Shown in pieces: positions 36,867-46,053 of a stretch of 64,000 bases of DNA. Location: positions 25,727 to 89,726 of the IMG/VR virus record IMGVR_UViG_3300026118_000001. One strand, given 5' to 3'. Numbering within the stretch: the stretch's first letter is position 1; every line of letters begins with the position of its first letter. The notes below the pieces were generated by a model. That model ran no database searches and was not told the origin of the DNA. It was given only the letters and a program-made list of their open reading frames with translations. Position numbers and translations under genes: made by a program. This DNA is from a virus.

Positions 36867-38006
36867 TTATATTTTTAGTTTAGCAAATCCAGCAAATGGA
36901 TCTGAATCTATATCATCTTTTGTAATTTTGCTTTGAGGAGATTTTTGTTTTTGTCTTGTATCTGTAAAATTACCAAGTTTACCTCTTAGTTCACTTACTT
37001 TTTTTGTTTCAAGTGATTTTTCAAGACTACTAACATCCCATTTATTTTTAAGAAGGTATGCAAAAATATATCTGGAGTCTTCATTTTCTTTCATATCTTT
37101 TTGATATGCTGTCTCTTGAGATTTTTTATCAACAACTTTAGTCATATAATCCCAAAGATCATTTTTTGTTTTGGGAGTCATTGGAAAACTACCAATTTTT
37201 TCCTTATCAAAAAGTCCTTTTTTAAAACTATCCCATTCAGCTTGTCTTTTTTCTTCCTCTTGTTTAGCATATTGCTTTTGAGATTCAAGAAAAATATTCT
37301 TTTGTTCTTTTTCTACTTTTTGTAGTTTCTTTAAATGTGTAGCAGCTTTAGTTGCTAGTTTCTCTGTATCTTTATATAGATTTATTTGATCTTCGATTTC
37401 AGCTTCATCATAATCTTCAAGTTTTAAAGCCTCTCTAATTACATATTCCTGATTTTCCTCATTATCTATATTGAATTCTTCAAAACTACCATCTTCATAA
37501 TAATACTTATGAAAATCTGCTGGTTTACCACCTTGTTCAATGAACTCTAAGAACTTTTTACCATCTTCTGGTATAGTTTCTTTATATTTAGTAATACCTT
37601 TTTTAATTGTATTATCTGTAACTCTTAATAGATCCTTTTCAGATTCTATTTTTTCACCTTCTTCTAAATCAATAACACCTTCTTCTTCTAAGAATTTAGC
37701 AAATCCTAAGAATGGATTTGAATCTTCTGTTTCTTTCTGTTCAATAGAAGTTTCTTTAATATCATCCTCAACAACCTTTTTTGTTGTTTTTCCTTTATCA
37801 GGTTTAGATGCAGCTTCAAGAGCAGCCAACTCATCTTCAGATAAGTCATCATCTTCTACTTCTTTTAGAATTGGTTCTTTCTCTTTAGGTTCCTCTTTCT
37901 TAGAAACTTTAAGTTTTGGTGCTGGGTTATTTAAATTTTGATTTAAAATATCAAATCCACCAAATGGATCAATAACTTCTTCTGGTACTTCTTTAATTTT
38001 TGTCAT
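36867..38006 (-). CDS. Scaffold-like acidic coiled-coil protein
   Basis: The 379-residue protein is highly charged, with an acidic disordered N-terminal third (ILKEVEDDDLSEDELAALEA), a long central coiled coil (LATKAATHLKKLQKVEKEQK) and a C-terminal DSDPFAGFAKLKI block that echoes VIDPFGGFDIL near the N terminus and NPFLGFAKFLEE at about 97. These three related DPFxGF(A/D) motifs may be repeated capsid-docking peptides. Composition, length and place between portal and capsid genes fit an internal scaffold. Confidence 0.65.
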   Translation of the reverse strand: MTKIKEVPEEVIDPFGGFDILNQNLNNPAPKLKVSKKEEPKEKEPILKEVEDDDLSEDELAALEAASKPDKGKTTKKVVEDDIKETSIEQKETEDSNPFLGFAKFLEEEGVIDLEEGEKIESEKDLLRVTDNTIKKGITKYKETIPEDGKKFLEFIEQGGKPADFHKYYYEDGSFEEFNIDNEENQEYVIREALKLEDYDEAEIEDQINLYKDTEKLATKAATHLKKLQKVEKEQKNIFLESQKQYAKQEEEKRQAEWDSFKKGLFDKEKIGSFPMTPKTKNDLWDYMTKVVDKKSQETAYQKDMKENEDSRYIFAYLLKNKWDVSSLEKSLETKKVSELRGKLGNFTDTRQKQKSPQSKITKDDIDSDPFAGFAKLKI

Positions 38007-38036
38007 TTTATAATTTCCTTTATTATATCCTTTAAT

Positions 38037-38070
38037 TGAATATACATTTTTTTAACTAATTATGCAACTT
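38037..38070 (-). promoter_or_regulatory. Phage promoter, AAGTTG-N20-TATATTCA
   Basis: AAGTTG (38070-38065), 20 bases, TATATTCA (38044-38037) on the - strand, 31 bases upstream of the scaffold-like gene. It would give extra transcription of scaffold and capsid genes. Confidence 0.82.
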
Positions 38071-38090
38071 ATTTGTTAATTATTTTTATA

Positions 38091-38480
38091 TTATTTTAAA
38101 TTTTCTAGTTTATATATTGTTGAATAAACTAATTTGGTTATTTCATCAATTTGATTTTGCATATAAGTTTCTTTAAATTTTGAATAAATATCTCCATCAT
38201 CTATTGATTTAACAAATGCTTTTAATACCGTTAATTCATTAGTTGAAGAATTTGAACTTGGTATTATAATAGATTGTATTCCGTATTTTCCTTGATAACT
38301 TTCAATTAATCCATCAATTAAATCTAATAATTCATCATAGAATGAACCTAGTGCCATATGTATAGCATATGATTTAGCTGCTAAATGACATAAATGTGTT
38401 TGATCTCTTAATTGAAATAGTTTACCAAAGAAATTTGGAATTGATATTGTATTACTTGTTGTAAACTTTAACTCTTTCAT
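38091..38480 (-). CDS. Conserved capsid-region protein
   Basis: The 129-residue helical protein contains RDQTHLCHLAAKSYAIHMAL and FYDELLDLIDGLIESYQGKY, a pattern found in a small crAss-like protein encoded next to the portal; it looks ferritin- or Dps-like in its helical layout. Its start overlaps the portal stop at 38480. Function unknown. Confidence 0.65.
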   Translation of the reverse strand: MKELKFTTSNTISIPNFFGKLFQLRDQTHLCHLAAKSYAIHMALGSFYDELLDLIDGLIESYQGKYGIQSIIIPSSNSSTNELTVLKAFVKSIDDGDIYSKFKETYMQNQIDEITKLVYSTIYKLENLK

Positions 38481-41062
38481 TATTTCTTTTTAATTGTTGG
38501 TTTATTTCTAGCAGCTATTTTTTTAACTGCTATTTCTTTTTCTTTTAATTTAAGTTGTTTGTCTTGCATTTTTTCTTGAGATTTATTTTGAACTTCTGTT
38601 TGTTTTATTTTTAGTTTCTCAACCATTTCTCTAGATTTAAGTTTATCTTTTTCAAGTGATACTTTATCATTGTGTTGTTTCTCTTTATTTTTTTCAACTA
38701 AAGTTTTATGAAATACATCACTTTCATGTTTTTGTCTTTCTAGAGCTACTTTATTTAATTCAAGAACATCTGGTATTTGATTTTGATTAACATCTGTTTC
38801 TTTAGCAAAACCTAATGCGGATATTGTGGCTGTTTCTATTTTAGTATTATTAGTTGTATCGGCTATATAAATATCTTTATCTCTATCTTTTTGTTTTTCA
38901 TCAGAATTGTAGTTTTGTAAATCTTGTTCATGTTGTTGTTGATACATTAATACTTGTTTCTCATGATCTTGCTGTTGTTTAGAAGTATCTTGTTGTCTTT
39001 GATAGAATTCCGCTTCTGCTCTTTTTAATATATTAACTATATCTTTAGGACTATCATTTAATACTGTGTCTATAATTTGTGATAAATCAACTTTTTGTTG
39101 TTCCATTGCTACTTGAGCTAATTGATCTAGTTTTGATTTTATTAATTTATCCTTATCTAAGTTAGATACAAATACAGCAAATTCAGAATTTTCAAATTCA
39201 AATTCTTCTAGGTGTAACATTTCTAATGTTAAGTCATCATTAACATATTGTGTAACCATTCCATTTCTATAACATATTTTTGCTATTTCAATTAATGATT
39301 CATATATTCTTCTTCTAACTTCCTGATGACTATCAAATAGATATTGTGTAATTGTTTCAGATTGATTAATAGTTTGTTGTACATTTCCAACAGCTTCATC
39401 CTGATGTATTTTACCCATTCTTTGTTGTGATACTCCAGATACAGTATAAATCTGTTGTTCTAGAAATGATAAATAATTCATGTATTGTTGAACAGAGTTT
39501 GTTAAACTCATATCCAATGTAGTAAATTGGTTAAAATGATTACCTGCTAATTTACCTAATGCTTGACCTTTTTTACCTTCTTCAAATGAATTTATGAATG
39601 CTATTTTATTTTCTTTTAAATAATACATCCAATCATCTAAACTAATTCCTTCACTTTTAGGAATTTGAGCTAAATCCATTAGCATGATTTTACCTAAATC
39701 ACTAGCAAATACTAATTGTAATTTCCAAGAAATAATATCATATAAATATTGATAACTCTTTAATCTGTCAATTAAACTCACTGATTTAGAATTAGTTGCC
39801 TCATATAAAAATCCTGTATATCCTAATTTAGTGTAATAGGGATTATCCATTCTCACTCTTTGATTTGGTTTACTTCTAATACCAATATATATATCTGCTC
39901 CAATTCTTACACCTTCCCAAGCATCATTTTTCCAAAACCAATCTACATTGGCATCTGGATATACTTCTTTAAATTCTTTAAATAGTTTTTTAAATGATTC
40001 ATCTACTAGTTTTTTAACTACTTCTCCTGTTTCAGTGTCTGTATATTCTAATGTTCCAACTAGTTTCATACCCATCCATTCTACTCTATCAACTCTCAAT
40101 GAGAAATTACTTGAGTTATTATTAGTTGAACTACTAGAAGGTGTTACTCCTCCTAGTACATTTGTTCCTTGTACTACTTCAAATACAGGTGTAAATCCTC
40201 CAGTAGAGTTAAATGTTCCAAATATACCATTAGAATATGATTGAAGTTTATCTAGATCATCTTTGGATAATTCATCACCATATTCATCTATAATTGATGG
40301 AATTGTTAAAAGTCTTTCTTCAATTACAGCTATAGCATCATCAATGAACATATCACTATCATCTAGTATAACTGTCATATTTAGTGGATTACATCTTCTT
40401 AATGCTGGTTCTCCATTTAATATACCTGTCCAATAGATCTCTTCTCCTGCTATTAAAGCATCTTTAAATCCTTGATTTATTAATAACTTTGTTTGAAGTT
40501 TCTTTTTTAATATTTTTAATAACTTATTAGATTTAGATTCTAATAAATCTGATGGACTGGCTCTTTCTATTTTAAGAATTTCTTCTGGTGTTGGAGGAGG
40601 ATTATTAGGATCAATTGTTGATGGGTCTATTTCTCCTAATAATGATCTTTGTAAACTTTCAGTTATTCTTTCTTTTAATTTGGTAGTTTTTCTAGATATA
40701 TCTTGTGATGATTCTGAATAAACTAAAGCATTATCTGGTTTAACAGATTCTTCTCCTAATAGTTCATGTATAATTGGAGATATTTTATCATGATGAATAA
40801 ATGAATCTGCAAATGTTCCTGATTCATTCATTGGATCACATATTTTTCTAATATCTGTTATATCAACTCTACCATTAGCTAAATCATAATTAGTTATTTT
40901 CTTAGCTCTATCTGTTCTTAGATTAGTACCATTAGTATAACGAAAGTTAATATAATAATTAACTGATGCCTTCTTCCATTCTTCTGTTCTTTCTCTTTCT
41001 GTTACTCTTTGATTTGGTAGAGCAGAAGAACCACCAAGATTTTGTTCATTTGTAGAAGCCAT
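38480..41062 (-). CDS. Portal protein
   Basis: The 860-residue protein lies directly after terminase and before scaffold and capsid genes, as in other crAss-like phages. Visible portal-like features are the central wing/stem region with LSFLEQQIYTVSGVSQQRMG followed by DEAVGNVQQTINQSETITQY, and a long Gln/Lys-rich C-terminal coiled coil (from about residue 690) that would form the barrel or crown inside the head. It forms the dodecameric DNA gate and binds terminase. Confidence 0.85.
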   Translation of the reverse strand: MASTNEQNLGGSSALPNQRVTERERTEEWKKASVNYYINFRYTNGTNLRTDRAKKITNYDLANGRVDITDIRKICDPMNESGTFADSFIHHDKISPIIHELLGEESVKPDNALVYSESSQDISRKTTKLKERITESLQRSLLGEIDPSTIDPNNPPPTPEEILKIERASPSDLLESKSNKLLKILKKKLQTKLLINQGFKDALIAGEEIYWTGILNGEPALRRCNPLNMTVILDDSDMFIDDAIAVIEERLLTIPSIIDEYGDELSKDDLDKLQSYSNGIFGTFNSTGGFTPVFEVVQGTNVLGGVTPSSSSTNNNSSNFSLRVDRVEWMGMKLVGTLEYTDTETGEVVKKLVDESFKKLFKEFKEVYPDANVDWFWKNDAWEGVRIGADIYIGIRSKPNQRVRMDNPYYTKLGYTGFLYEATNSKSVSLIDRLKSYQYLYDIISWKLQLVFASDLGKIMLMDLAQIPKSEGISLDDWMYYLKENKIAFINSFEEGKKGQALGKLAGNHFNQFTTLDMSLTNSVQQYMNYLSFLEQQIYTVSGVSQQRMGKIHQDEAVGNVQQTINQSETITQYLFDSHQEVRRRIYESLIEIAKICYRNGMVTQYVNDDLTLEMLHLEEFEFENSEFAVFVSNLDKDKLIKSKLDQLAQVAMEQQKVDLSQIIDTVLNDSPKDIVNILKRAEAEFYQRQQDTSKQQQDHEKQVLMYQQQHEQDLQNYNSDEKQKDRDKDIYIADTTNNTKIETATISALGFAKETDVNQNQIPDVLELNKVALERQKHESDVFHKTLVEKNKEKQHNDKVSLEKDKLKSREMVEKLKIKQTEVQNKSQEKMQDKQLKLKEKEIAVKKIAARNKPTIKKK

Positions 41063-41063
41063 T

Positions 41064-43145
41064 TTATGTATTATATGTTATGTTTAAATTCTTAAATTTA
41101 CTATTTGTAATTTGTCTTTTATCTAAATACTTTTTTAAATAAGGATCTTGTCCCCAAGTTGAAGCATTTTGTGTCATATTATCTACATGAATTTTATGTA
41201 GTTCTTTTGTTTGAAGAATACATAACATAAATGCAATAACTCTATCATAGTTACCTTCAACATCATAAGCTATTAATTCTTTTAATAGTCCTATAGACTT
41301 AATTGTATGAAAGTTAAATATCTTCTTTCCATCAATATCATCTCTTTCTGTATATAACCAATCTTTCAAATATAACTCACACATATCCTTAATTCCACTA
41401 CTTCCTCCATTTCCTCTATTCATATGACATCCATATCCCCTTTGTACTTTAGAGTCCTTAATAATGTCTTTAATCATATGATCTGGTTGTTCCCACATTA
41501 AGTATAATGAGTTTTTATTTGAAAAATAATTCTTCATTCCTTTTAATTGATTTTCATATAATACTTTAGCATTATAATAAATACAAAGTCTTCTACATTG
41601 TTCATAAAAATCATCTGCAAATTTAGGTCTACCTGTAAATTCAGCTACAATTATATCATGAGTTTTACCTTGTTGTATAAATCTCTTATAAACATAAAAA
41701 GAACCTAATGATCCACTTCCTGATTTATCCATATCATAAGGGTCACATCCAGCTATATATAAACTATAAGGAATATCTTTAGATTTAAATTCTGGTCTTT
41801 CCCAAATAGCAATGCAACCAGTATTATCTTCATCTGGTTTTAATGGGAATGATGTTATATAAGTTAAATCTGAATTTGGTTGAAATTCTAACTCTTCACC
41901 CTTCCAAACTAATTCTCCTTTTTCAACTTGATCTCTTAATGATGGTGTTGTTTCTAATTCTCCTAAATGTTCTAATAATTCTGGAGATGCAAATATAGCT
42001 CCTTTGTTTCTTAAAAATGCTTCTTGCCAAGTTAATGGAAATTGTGTAACTGCTCCATGTTGTGCTCTTGGATCAAGTCCACCTTTTGCTTTTTCTCTTT
42101 GATAAAGAATATCATCAATAGCTGCTTCTTCGTTTGAATTACCATCACTATCAATCATTGGTTGTCTATACCATTTAGATAGTTTATTCATACAAAGTCC
42201 TTCTCTGCCTCTAGCTGCTGTACTAAAATAAGCAATTCTTTTCATTGGATTTTCTGGATCTGGAAAATCTAACATATTATATTTTTCAGGAGTGACAAAC
42301 ATTTCATAAAAATATTTACTTCCTGTATCCATGTCTCCAGAAGATCCAAATATAATTGCTACACCTGAATACATTGAACCTGTTTTAATAAGAGGTTCTG
42401 TAAATGAATACATATCTGTAATATTAGGAAATACACCACCTTCATCTAATATTAATTTTCCAGCAGATTTACCTACTGCTGCTGTAGGATTATCTTTAAA
42501 ACTAATAGCCCTTACAGAACTATTATAACCTTTCCATACTTTAACTCCTCCAACATCTGATTGATACCTAGCTACTATATTATCTTTTAAATCAGGATTT
42601 CTTTGTTTTCTAAATTCTGTATTTATATTAATAAAGTTTAAATTATCAATAACCATTTGCATAGTTGTTAAAGCATAACTACTTAGAAAAGCTCCAATAA
42701 TAGAATTAGATTTTGGAAAAAATGTAAATTCCCAGGCACAAATTGCTGCTGCTTTATATGACCATCCTTGCCTTCTTCCTTTTACTGCTAATAGACATTT
42801 TTGATATTTCTCACAATATTCAATCATGTGGAAATAATCATAATCTAAATCCATAAACATTGGAAACATTTCTGTTTTTTTACCAATAGCATAATTATAT
42901 CCAGATATTCTACAGAAATTTAAATAGAAAAAATGATGTCCTGTAATTCTAATTCCTTTAGAATTGATGAAACCATATAAACATTTTTCTCTAACATCTT
43001 TCCAAAATTTTATATAATCATCAGTACCTTCTATAGAAAGAGTGTAGAATCCATATTTAATAAAATGGTCAGCAAGATAACTAAATTCTTTAGAATTTGT
43101 AAATAATTCAACTTGCGGAACATATGGATTACCAATACTACTCAT
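41064..43145 (-). CDS. terL: Terminase large subunit
   Basis: The 693-residue protein is the DNA-packaging motor and headful nuclease. The ATPase Walker A-like segment VKGRRQGWSYK is at 121-131 and Walker B LILDEG at 231-236, followed by the coupling region IIFGSSGD. The RNase H-like nuclease domain begins with the first metal-binding Asp in YIAGCDPYDMD (about 463-473), and VLYENQLKG supplies a later conserved block. Length and motifs match crAss-like TerL. It starts at the last base of the preceding stop. Confidence 0.92.
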   Translation of the reverse strand: MSSIGNPYVPQVELFTNSKEFSYLADHFIKYGFYTLSIEGTDDYIKFWKDVREKCLYGFINSKGIRITGHHFFYLNFCRISGYNYAIGKKTEMFPMFMDLDYDYFHMIEYCEKYQKCLLAVKGRRQGWSYKAAAICAWEFTFFPKSNSIIGAFLSSYALTTMQMVIDNLNFININTEFRKQRNPDLKDNIVARYQSDVGGVKVWKGYNSSVRAISFKDNPTAAVGKSAGKLILDEGGVFPNITDMYSFTEPLIKTGSMYSGVAIIFGSSGDMDTGSKYFYEMFVTPEKYNMLDFPDPENPMKRIAYFSTAARGREGLCMNKLSKWYRQPMIDSDGNSNEEAAIDDILYQREKAKGGLDPRAQHGAVTQFPLTWQEAFLRNKGAIFASPELLEHLGELETTPSLRDQVEKGELVWKGEELEFQPNSDLTYITSFPLKPDEDNTGCIAIWERPEFKSKDIPYSLYIAGCDPYDMDKSGSGSLGSFYVYKRFIQQGKTHDIIVAEFTGRPKFADDFYEQCRRLCIYYNAKVLYENQLKGMKNYFSNKNSLYLMWEQPDHMIKDIIKDSKVQRGYGCHMNRGNGGSSGIKDMCELYLKDWLYTERDDIDGKKIFNFHTIKSIGLLKELIAYDVEGNYDRVIAFMLCILQTKELHKIHVDNMTQNASTWGQDPYLKKYLDKRQITNSKFKNLNITYNT

Positions 43146-43444
43146 TAATTTTCCTCCTGTTCAAATAAACCTAATTTTGCACCACCTCTAACTTTTGTAT
43201 TTGATTGTTCTTCTTGTTGTACTTTTTTTTCTAGTATAGCAAGAGTTTCAAAAGCTTTTCCCATTTTTTCAATTACACTCATCATAGTAGTTGCTTTCTT
43301 TTCACTATTAGCATCATCATCTGTAAAATCTATATCATCTAAATAATCTTTTAATTTATATAATGCCTTTCTCACAGAAGTTAGTAAATCTTCACTTACT
43401 GTTTTATTTTTAGTCTTATTGGTATTTTCTTCCTTTTTAGCCAC
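43145..43444 (-). CDS. Small charged coiled-coil protein, small-terminase candidate
   Basis: The 99-residue protein has a basic Lys/Asn N terminus, a helical middle (LLTSVRKALYKLKDYLDDID, MMSVIEKMGKAFETLAILEK) and an acidic end. It overlaps the TerL start, the usual position of a small terminase subunit. No DNA-binding fold is clear, so this is a positional guess. Confidence 0.5.
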   Translation of the reverse strand: MAKKEENTNKTKNKTVSEDLLTSVRKALYKLKDYLDDIDFTDDDANSEKKATTMMSVIEKMGKAFETLAILEKKVQQEEQSNTKVRGGAKLGLFEQEEN

Positions 43445-43713
43445 TATCCTCTTAATATAATTTTAGCTTGATCTTGAGAAACTACTTCAATTGTTTTCTT
43501 CCCTTCTAATTCACATACTCTTTTATCTAGTTCAATTGCAAATCCACCGTAATCACCCATACCTTCATAAAGATTCTTAATTTCATTTTGAGCAGATTTA
43601 ATTCTGCTGTATAATTCAATTATAGCACCAACAGCATCTATATAAGGTTTACCCTCATGTTGCTTTGTATATTTTTCAATAAATTCACTTGCTTTTTCTT
43701 GTTCCTTATTCAT
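43444..43713 (-). CDS. Small helical protein upstream of terminase
   Basis: The 89-residue protein (KASEFIEKYTKQHEGKPYID, AIIELYSRIKSAQNEIKNL) is mostly helical, with a Gly-Asp turn (GMGDYGGF). It overlaps its upstream neighbour by 8 bases and abuts the next gene. No family recognised. Confidence 0.5.
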   Translation of the reverse strand: MNKEQEKASEFIEKYTKQHEGKPYIDAVGAIIELYSRIKSAQNEIKNLYEGMGDYGGFAIELDKRVCELEGKKTIEVVSQDQAKIILRG

Positions 43714-44002
43714 TTGTTGTTATAAATTGATGTATTAAATTACTAAAACTATTTACAAATTTTTCATCTTCACTCAACTCAGTATAACCTAGATGGTCTA
43801 AGCAGGCATGAGTAACCTCATGCAAAAATGTCTGATCTAATTGCTCTGTGGTTAGTTTATACTTTCTTGTAGATTGTTGTAATGTTATTTTATTTTTACT
43901 AAATTCCCATAAACCATATGCTTGTTTTTTATCTAGAAGTGTTCTAGAGTATTTAACTTTTATTGTTTGGTTAAATAATTTGAATTCCCTTGGTATTACC
44001 AT
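43706..44002 (-). CDS. Small zinc metalloprotease (HExxH, ImmA/SprT-like)
   Basis: The 98-residue protein has a beta N-terminal half and a zincin helix FLHEVTHACLDHLGY with the HEVTH motif at residues 61-65; Glu79 or Glu80 in LSEDEKF is in place to be the third ligand. Proteins of this size and pattern occur in many phages of Bacteroidota. Substrate unknown; a virion maturation or repressor-cleaving role is possible. It sits in a chain of overlapping genes leading to terminase. Confidence 0.75.
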   Translation of the reverse strand: MVIPREFKLFNQTIKVKYSRTLLDKKQAYGLWEFSKNKITLQQSTRKYKLTTEQLDQTFLHEVTHACLDHLGYTELSEDEKFVNSFSNLIHQFITTNE

Positions 44003-44274
44003 CTCTTCAGTCCTGTTATAAAGACAGGTTTTATTAGTTTCTCTATTTCCTCAAATTTATGATTTAATCTAAAATATCTATCATCGCCGTTAGGTTCCTT
44101 TACTATACACCATTTTTTACTAGGAACTCCTTTAGCATTTAAATAATGTTCTACTAATAATCCATTAGTTTCAAACATCTTTTTATATTCTACATTCCTT
44201 TTTATTAACTTTTGTATTCCTTTTTTGTCTGTTTTATAAACATCTGTTAAAACTTTAAACACTTGTATTGGCAT
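43996..44274 (-). CDS. Hypothetical protein, basic
   Basis: MPIQVFKVLTDVY at 44274 is the likely start; upstream in-frame residues to 44340 are apolar and fall inside the preceding gene. The 92-residue product (GIQKLIKRNVEYKKMFETNG, KGVPSKKWCIVKEPNGDDRY) resembles small phage proteins that pair a helix with a beta hairpin. Function unknown. Confidence 0.55.
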   Translation of the reverse strand: MPIQVFKVLTDVYKTDKKGIQKLIKRNVEYKKMFETNGLLVEHYLNAKGVPSKKWCIVKEPNGDDRYFRLNHKFEEIEKLIKPVFITGLKRW

Positions 44275-44524
44275 AATTTGAATTATTATATTCTGAAGTT
44301 TTAATATACATAACTGATACTGGATCAATAAGACTTTCAAATGATTCTACTTTTACATATTCATATTTATCATCTATTCTCTTTATTAGAGATTTAGCAA
44401 TATTAAAAATTTCTATTGCTAATGAAGGATTAAACTTTAAAAAGTTTGAAAACGTATAATCATAATTAACTTCTAGTTTTGATACTCCAGTTACTCTTAA
44501 TTTAGTTTCCATATATGTTACCAT
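44255..44524 (-). CDS. Hypothetical protein
   Basis: The start MVTYMETK at 44524 overlaps the upstream stop; METKLRV at 44512 is an alternative. The product of about 89 residues (KLEVNYDYTFSNFLKFNPSL, SLIDPVSVMYIKTSEY) has no recognisable domain. It overlaps both neighbours in the small-gene chain. Confidence 0.5.
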   Translation of the reverse strand: MVTYMETKLRVTGVSKLEVNYDYTFSNFLKFNPSLAIEIFNIAKSLIKRIDDKYEYVKVESFESLIDPVSVMYIKTSEYNNSNYANTSV

Positions 44525-44751
44525 TTTTTTAAAGGACATTCAGATCCTGATCTTGCTTTTAATTTAAGAGCACATCCACAACCCTTAATTCCATTATGTT
44601 CTTTCTTTTTACTACAAACTCCTTCATCTCTTAAAGGACAATTAAAACATTTATTAAGTCTTTCTTTTGCTTTAATTTCTATTTGTTCATCTTTAAATAT
44701 AAAATTAACAAATCCTTCAAAGATTTCCTGTGACTGTTTTATTAGACTCAT
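44518..44751 (-). CDS. Cys-rich zinc-binding-like protein
   Basis: The 77-residue protein has a helical N terminus and a cysteine cluster CFNCPLRDEGVC followed by GIKGCGCALKLKARSGSECP, enough ligands for one or two zinc ions. Similar Cys-cluster proteins are conserved near terminase in crAss-like phages. It overlaps the IHF-like gene by 35 bases. Confidence 0.65.
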   Translation of the reverse strand: MSLIKQSQEIFEGFVNFIFKDEQIEIKAKERLNKCFNCPLRDEGVCSKKKEHNGIKGCGCALKLKARSGSECPLKKW

Positions 44752-44971
44752 TTAACATCTTCCTTTTAATTTCATATTCAGCTTTTGTTGGTGGTTTCTT
44801 CTTTCTAGCAAACTTACCTAAATATATAATTTTTATTGTTTTATTACTATAATCTTGTAATTCATCTTTTATTAGGTTCCATTGTGATCTTGAAACTTCT
44901 TCTATTATATTTTTATCTATTCCTAACTTATTTGAAACTGTTTTAGATATATCATCTATTTTAACTTTCAT
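44717..44971 (-). CDS. IHF/HU-like DNA-binding protein, crAss type
   Basis: The 84-residue basic protein follows the IHF/HU layout: N-terminal helices (DDISKTVSNKLGIDKNIIEE, VSRSQWNLIKDELQ) then a beta segment ending IKIIYLGKFARKKKPPTKAE, where LGKF followed by a basic arm resembles the HU beta arm start. crAss-like phages encode such IHF-like subunits near the structural genes. It may bend DNA for packaging or transcription. A winged-helix alternative cannot be excluded. Confidence 0.6.
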   Translation of the reverse strand: MKVKIDDISKTVSNKLGIDKNIIEEVSRSQWNLIKDELQDYSNKTIKIIYLGKFARKKKPPTKAEYEIKRKMLNESNKTVTGNL

Positions 44972-45190
44972 TTAATTTTTCTGTTCCTTTAAATTTAAAG
45001 TTTTAACTTTTAATTCTTTCATTTCCACATCTTTAACTATTTTATAACTAAACTCTGGGTGAATCTCTGATAGTCTATTTAGATTAAAATTTAATTCTTC
45101 TTCTAATAGATCTAAATCTTCTAGGTCATTTAATACTATAATTGATTCTCTTAAACTAATTGACATTAAATTTAAAGTGTAATTCACCAT
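44972..45190 (-). CDS. Hypothetical small protein
   Basis: The 72-residue acidic-basic protein (LEDLDLLEEELNFNLNRLSE, EIHPEFSYKIVKDVEMKELK) abuts the IHF-like gene and overlaps the upstream gene by 35 bases. No family recognised. Confidence 0.5.
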   Translation of the reverse strand: MVNYTLNLMSISLRESIIVLNDLEDLDLLEEELNFNLNRLSEIHPEFSYKIVKDVEMKELKVKTLNLKEQKN

Positions 45191-45482
45191 CTTCTACCAC
45201 TTTTAATATTTGATTATTAATAGTGAGTTCATTGTGAGAGTTAAGTATTAGTATATTTTTATCTTTTAACTTCTTAATATAGTTATTGGTGTTAGCTATT
45301 GACTTATCTCCAATTAAATCTCTAATTTGCTTTCTAGTTTCTTTTGTTATTGATTTTATATCATTATCTAACATTTTAACTATTATATCTAATTCAAAAT
45401 TAGACATCTTTAAAAAACAATTAACTACTTTCAATATACCTAAGTGATAATTTTCCTTTTTTGTATTTATATTATATTCCAT
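45156..45482 (-). CDS. Winged-helix-like protein
   Basis: The 108-residue protein has a helix-turn-helix-like centre: FELDIIVKMLDND, then TKETRKQIRDLIGDKSIAN, NTNNYIKKLKDKNILI and a short beta wing (NSHNELTINNQIL). This is the layout of small wHTH proteins in crAss-like phages. DNA binding is inferred; targets unknown. Confidence 0.6.
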   Translation of the reverse strand: MEYNINTKKENYHLGILKVVNCFLKMSNFELDIIVKMLDNDIKSITKETRKQIRDLIGDKSIANTNNYIKKLKDKNILILNSHNELTINNQILKVVEDGELHFKFNVN

Positions 45483-45666
45483 TTTCTTGTAATTCTTCTA
45501 AATTTATCCAAGAATCTAAATCTACTCCACCTATTTTTAATTTATATTGATCTAGAATTAATTCTTTATCTAATTCATTAAAGTTCATATTATTATATAT
45601 ATGATGTGGTGTACTTTCAACATATTTTTTAATAATCTCCAATTCCTTGTTCTTCATCTCTTTCAA
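45472..45666 (-). CDS. Hypothetical small protein
   Basis: The 64-residue acidic protein (KNKELEIIKKYVESTPHHIY, ELILDQYKLKIGGVDLDSWI) overlaps neighbours by 11 and 38 bases. It has no recognisable domain. Confidence 0.5.
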   Translation of the reverse strand: MKEMKNKELEIIKKYVESTPHHIYNNMNFNELDKELILDQYKLKIGGVDLDSWINLEELQENGI

Positions 45667-45871
45667 TTCCTAGTTTCTTTCTTATTTTTTCTAATCTTTT
45701 AACATTTAAATCATCATAGTTGATATATGATTCTTCTAAGAATGGATCTATATCTAATTTATATTTAAGTCTTTTAACTCCTTCTTTTAATATAATATCA
45801 CCATTAGTATGAATAGCTTCTATTTCATCGTTAAAATAATGTTTACTTAATGTTTTTAATCTTTCTTGCAT
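45629..45871 (-). CDS. Hypothetical small protein
   Basis: The 80-residue protein (MQERLKTLSKHYFND, LKYKLDIDPFLEESYINYDD) is charged and probably helical. It overlaps the next gene by 38 bases. Function unknown. Confidence 0.5.
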   Translation of the reverse strand: MQERLKTLSKHYFNDEIEAIHTNGDIILKEGVKRLKYKLDIDPFLEESYINYDDLNVKRLEKIRKKLGIERDEEQGIGDY

Positions 45872-46053
45872 TCTTTTTTATTTTTAATTCTTTCTACTAT
45901 TGAGTTAGCAACTCTCCATTCTCTTTCATTCATCATATCATTCCAAAATTCAGGTCTTTCACTTGGATAATTCCATTTATTCTCAAAGTTTTCTCTTGAA
46001 TTAGATTCTCCTTCTAAGAATTCATTATTATTTTGTGCTGTGTCCATGTTCAA
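45856..46053 (-). CDS. Hypothetical small protein
   Basis: The 65-residue protein (ENFENKWNYPSERPEFWNDM, EREWRVANSIVERIKNKKEC) has an aromatic centre and a basic end. Two start codons lie two codons apart at 46053 and 46047. It overlaps the gene upstream by 26 bases. Confidence 0.5.
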   Translation of the reverse strand: MNMDTAQNNNEFLEGESNSRENFENKWNYPSERPEFWNDMMNEREWRVANSIVERIKNKKECKKD

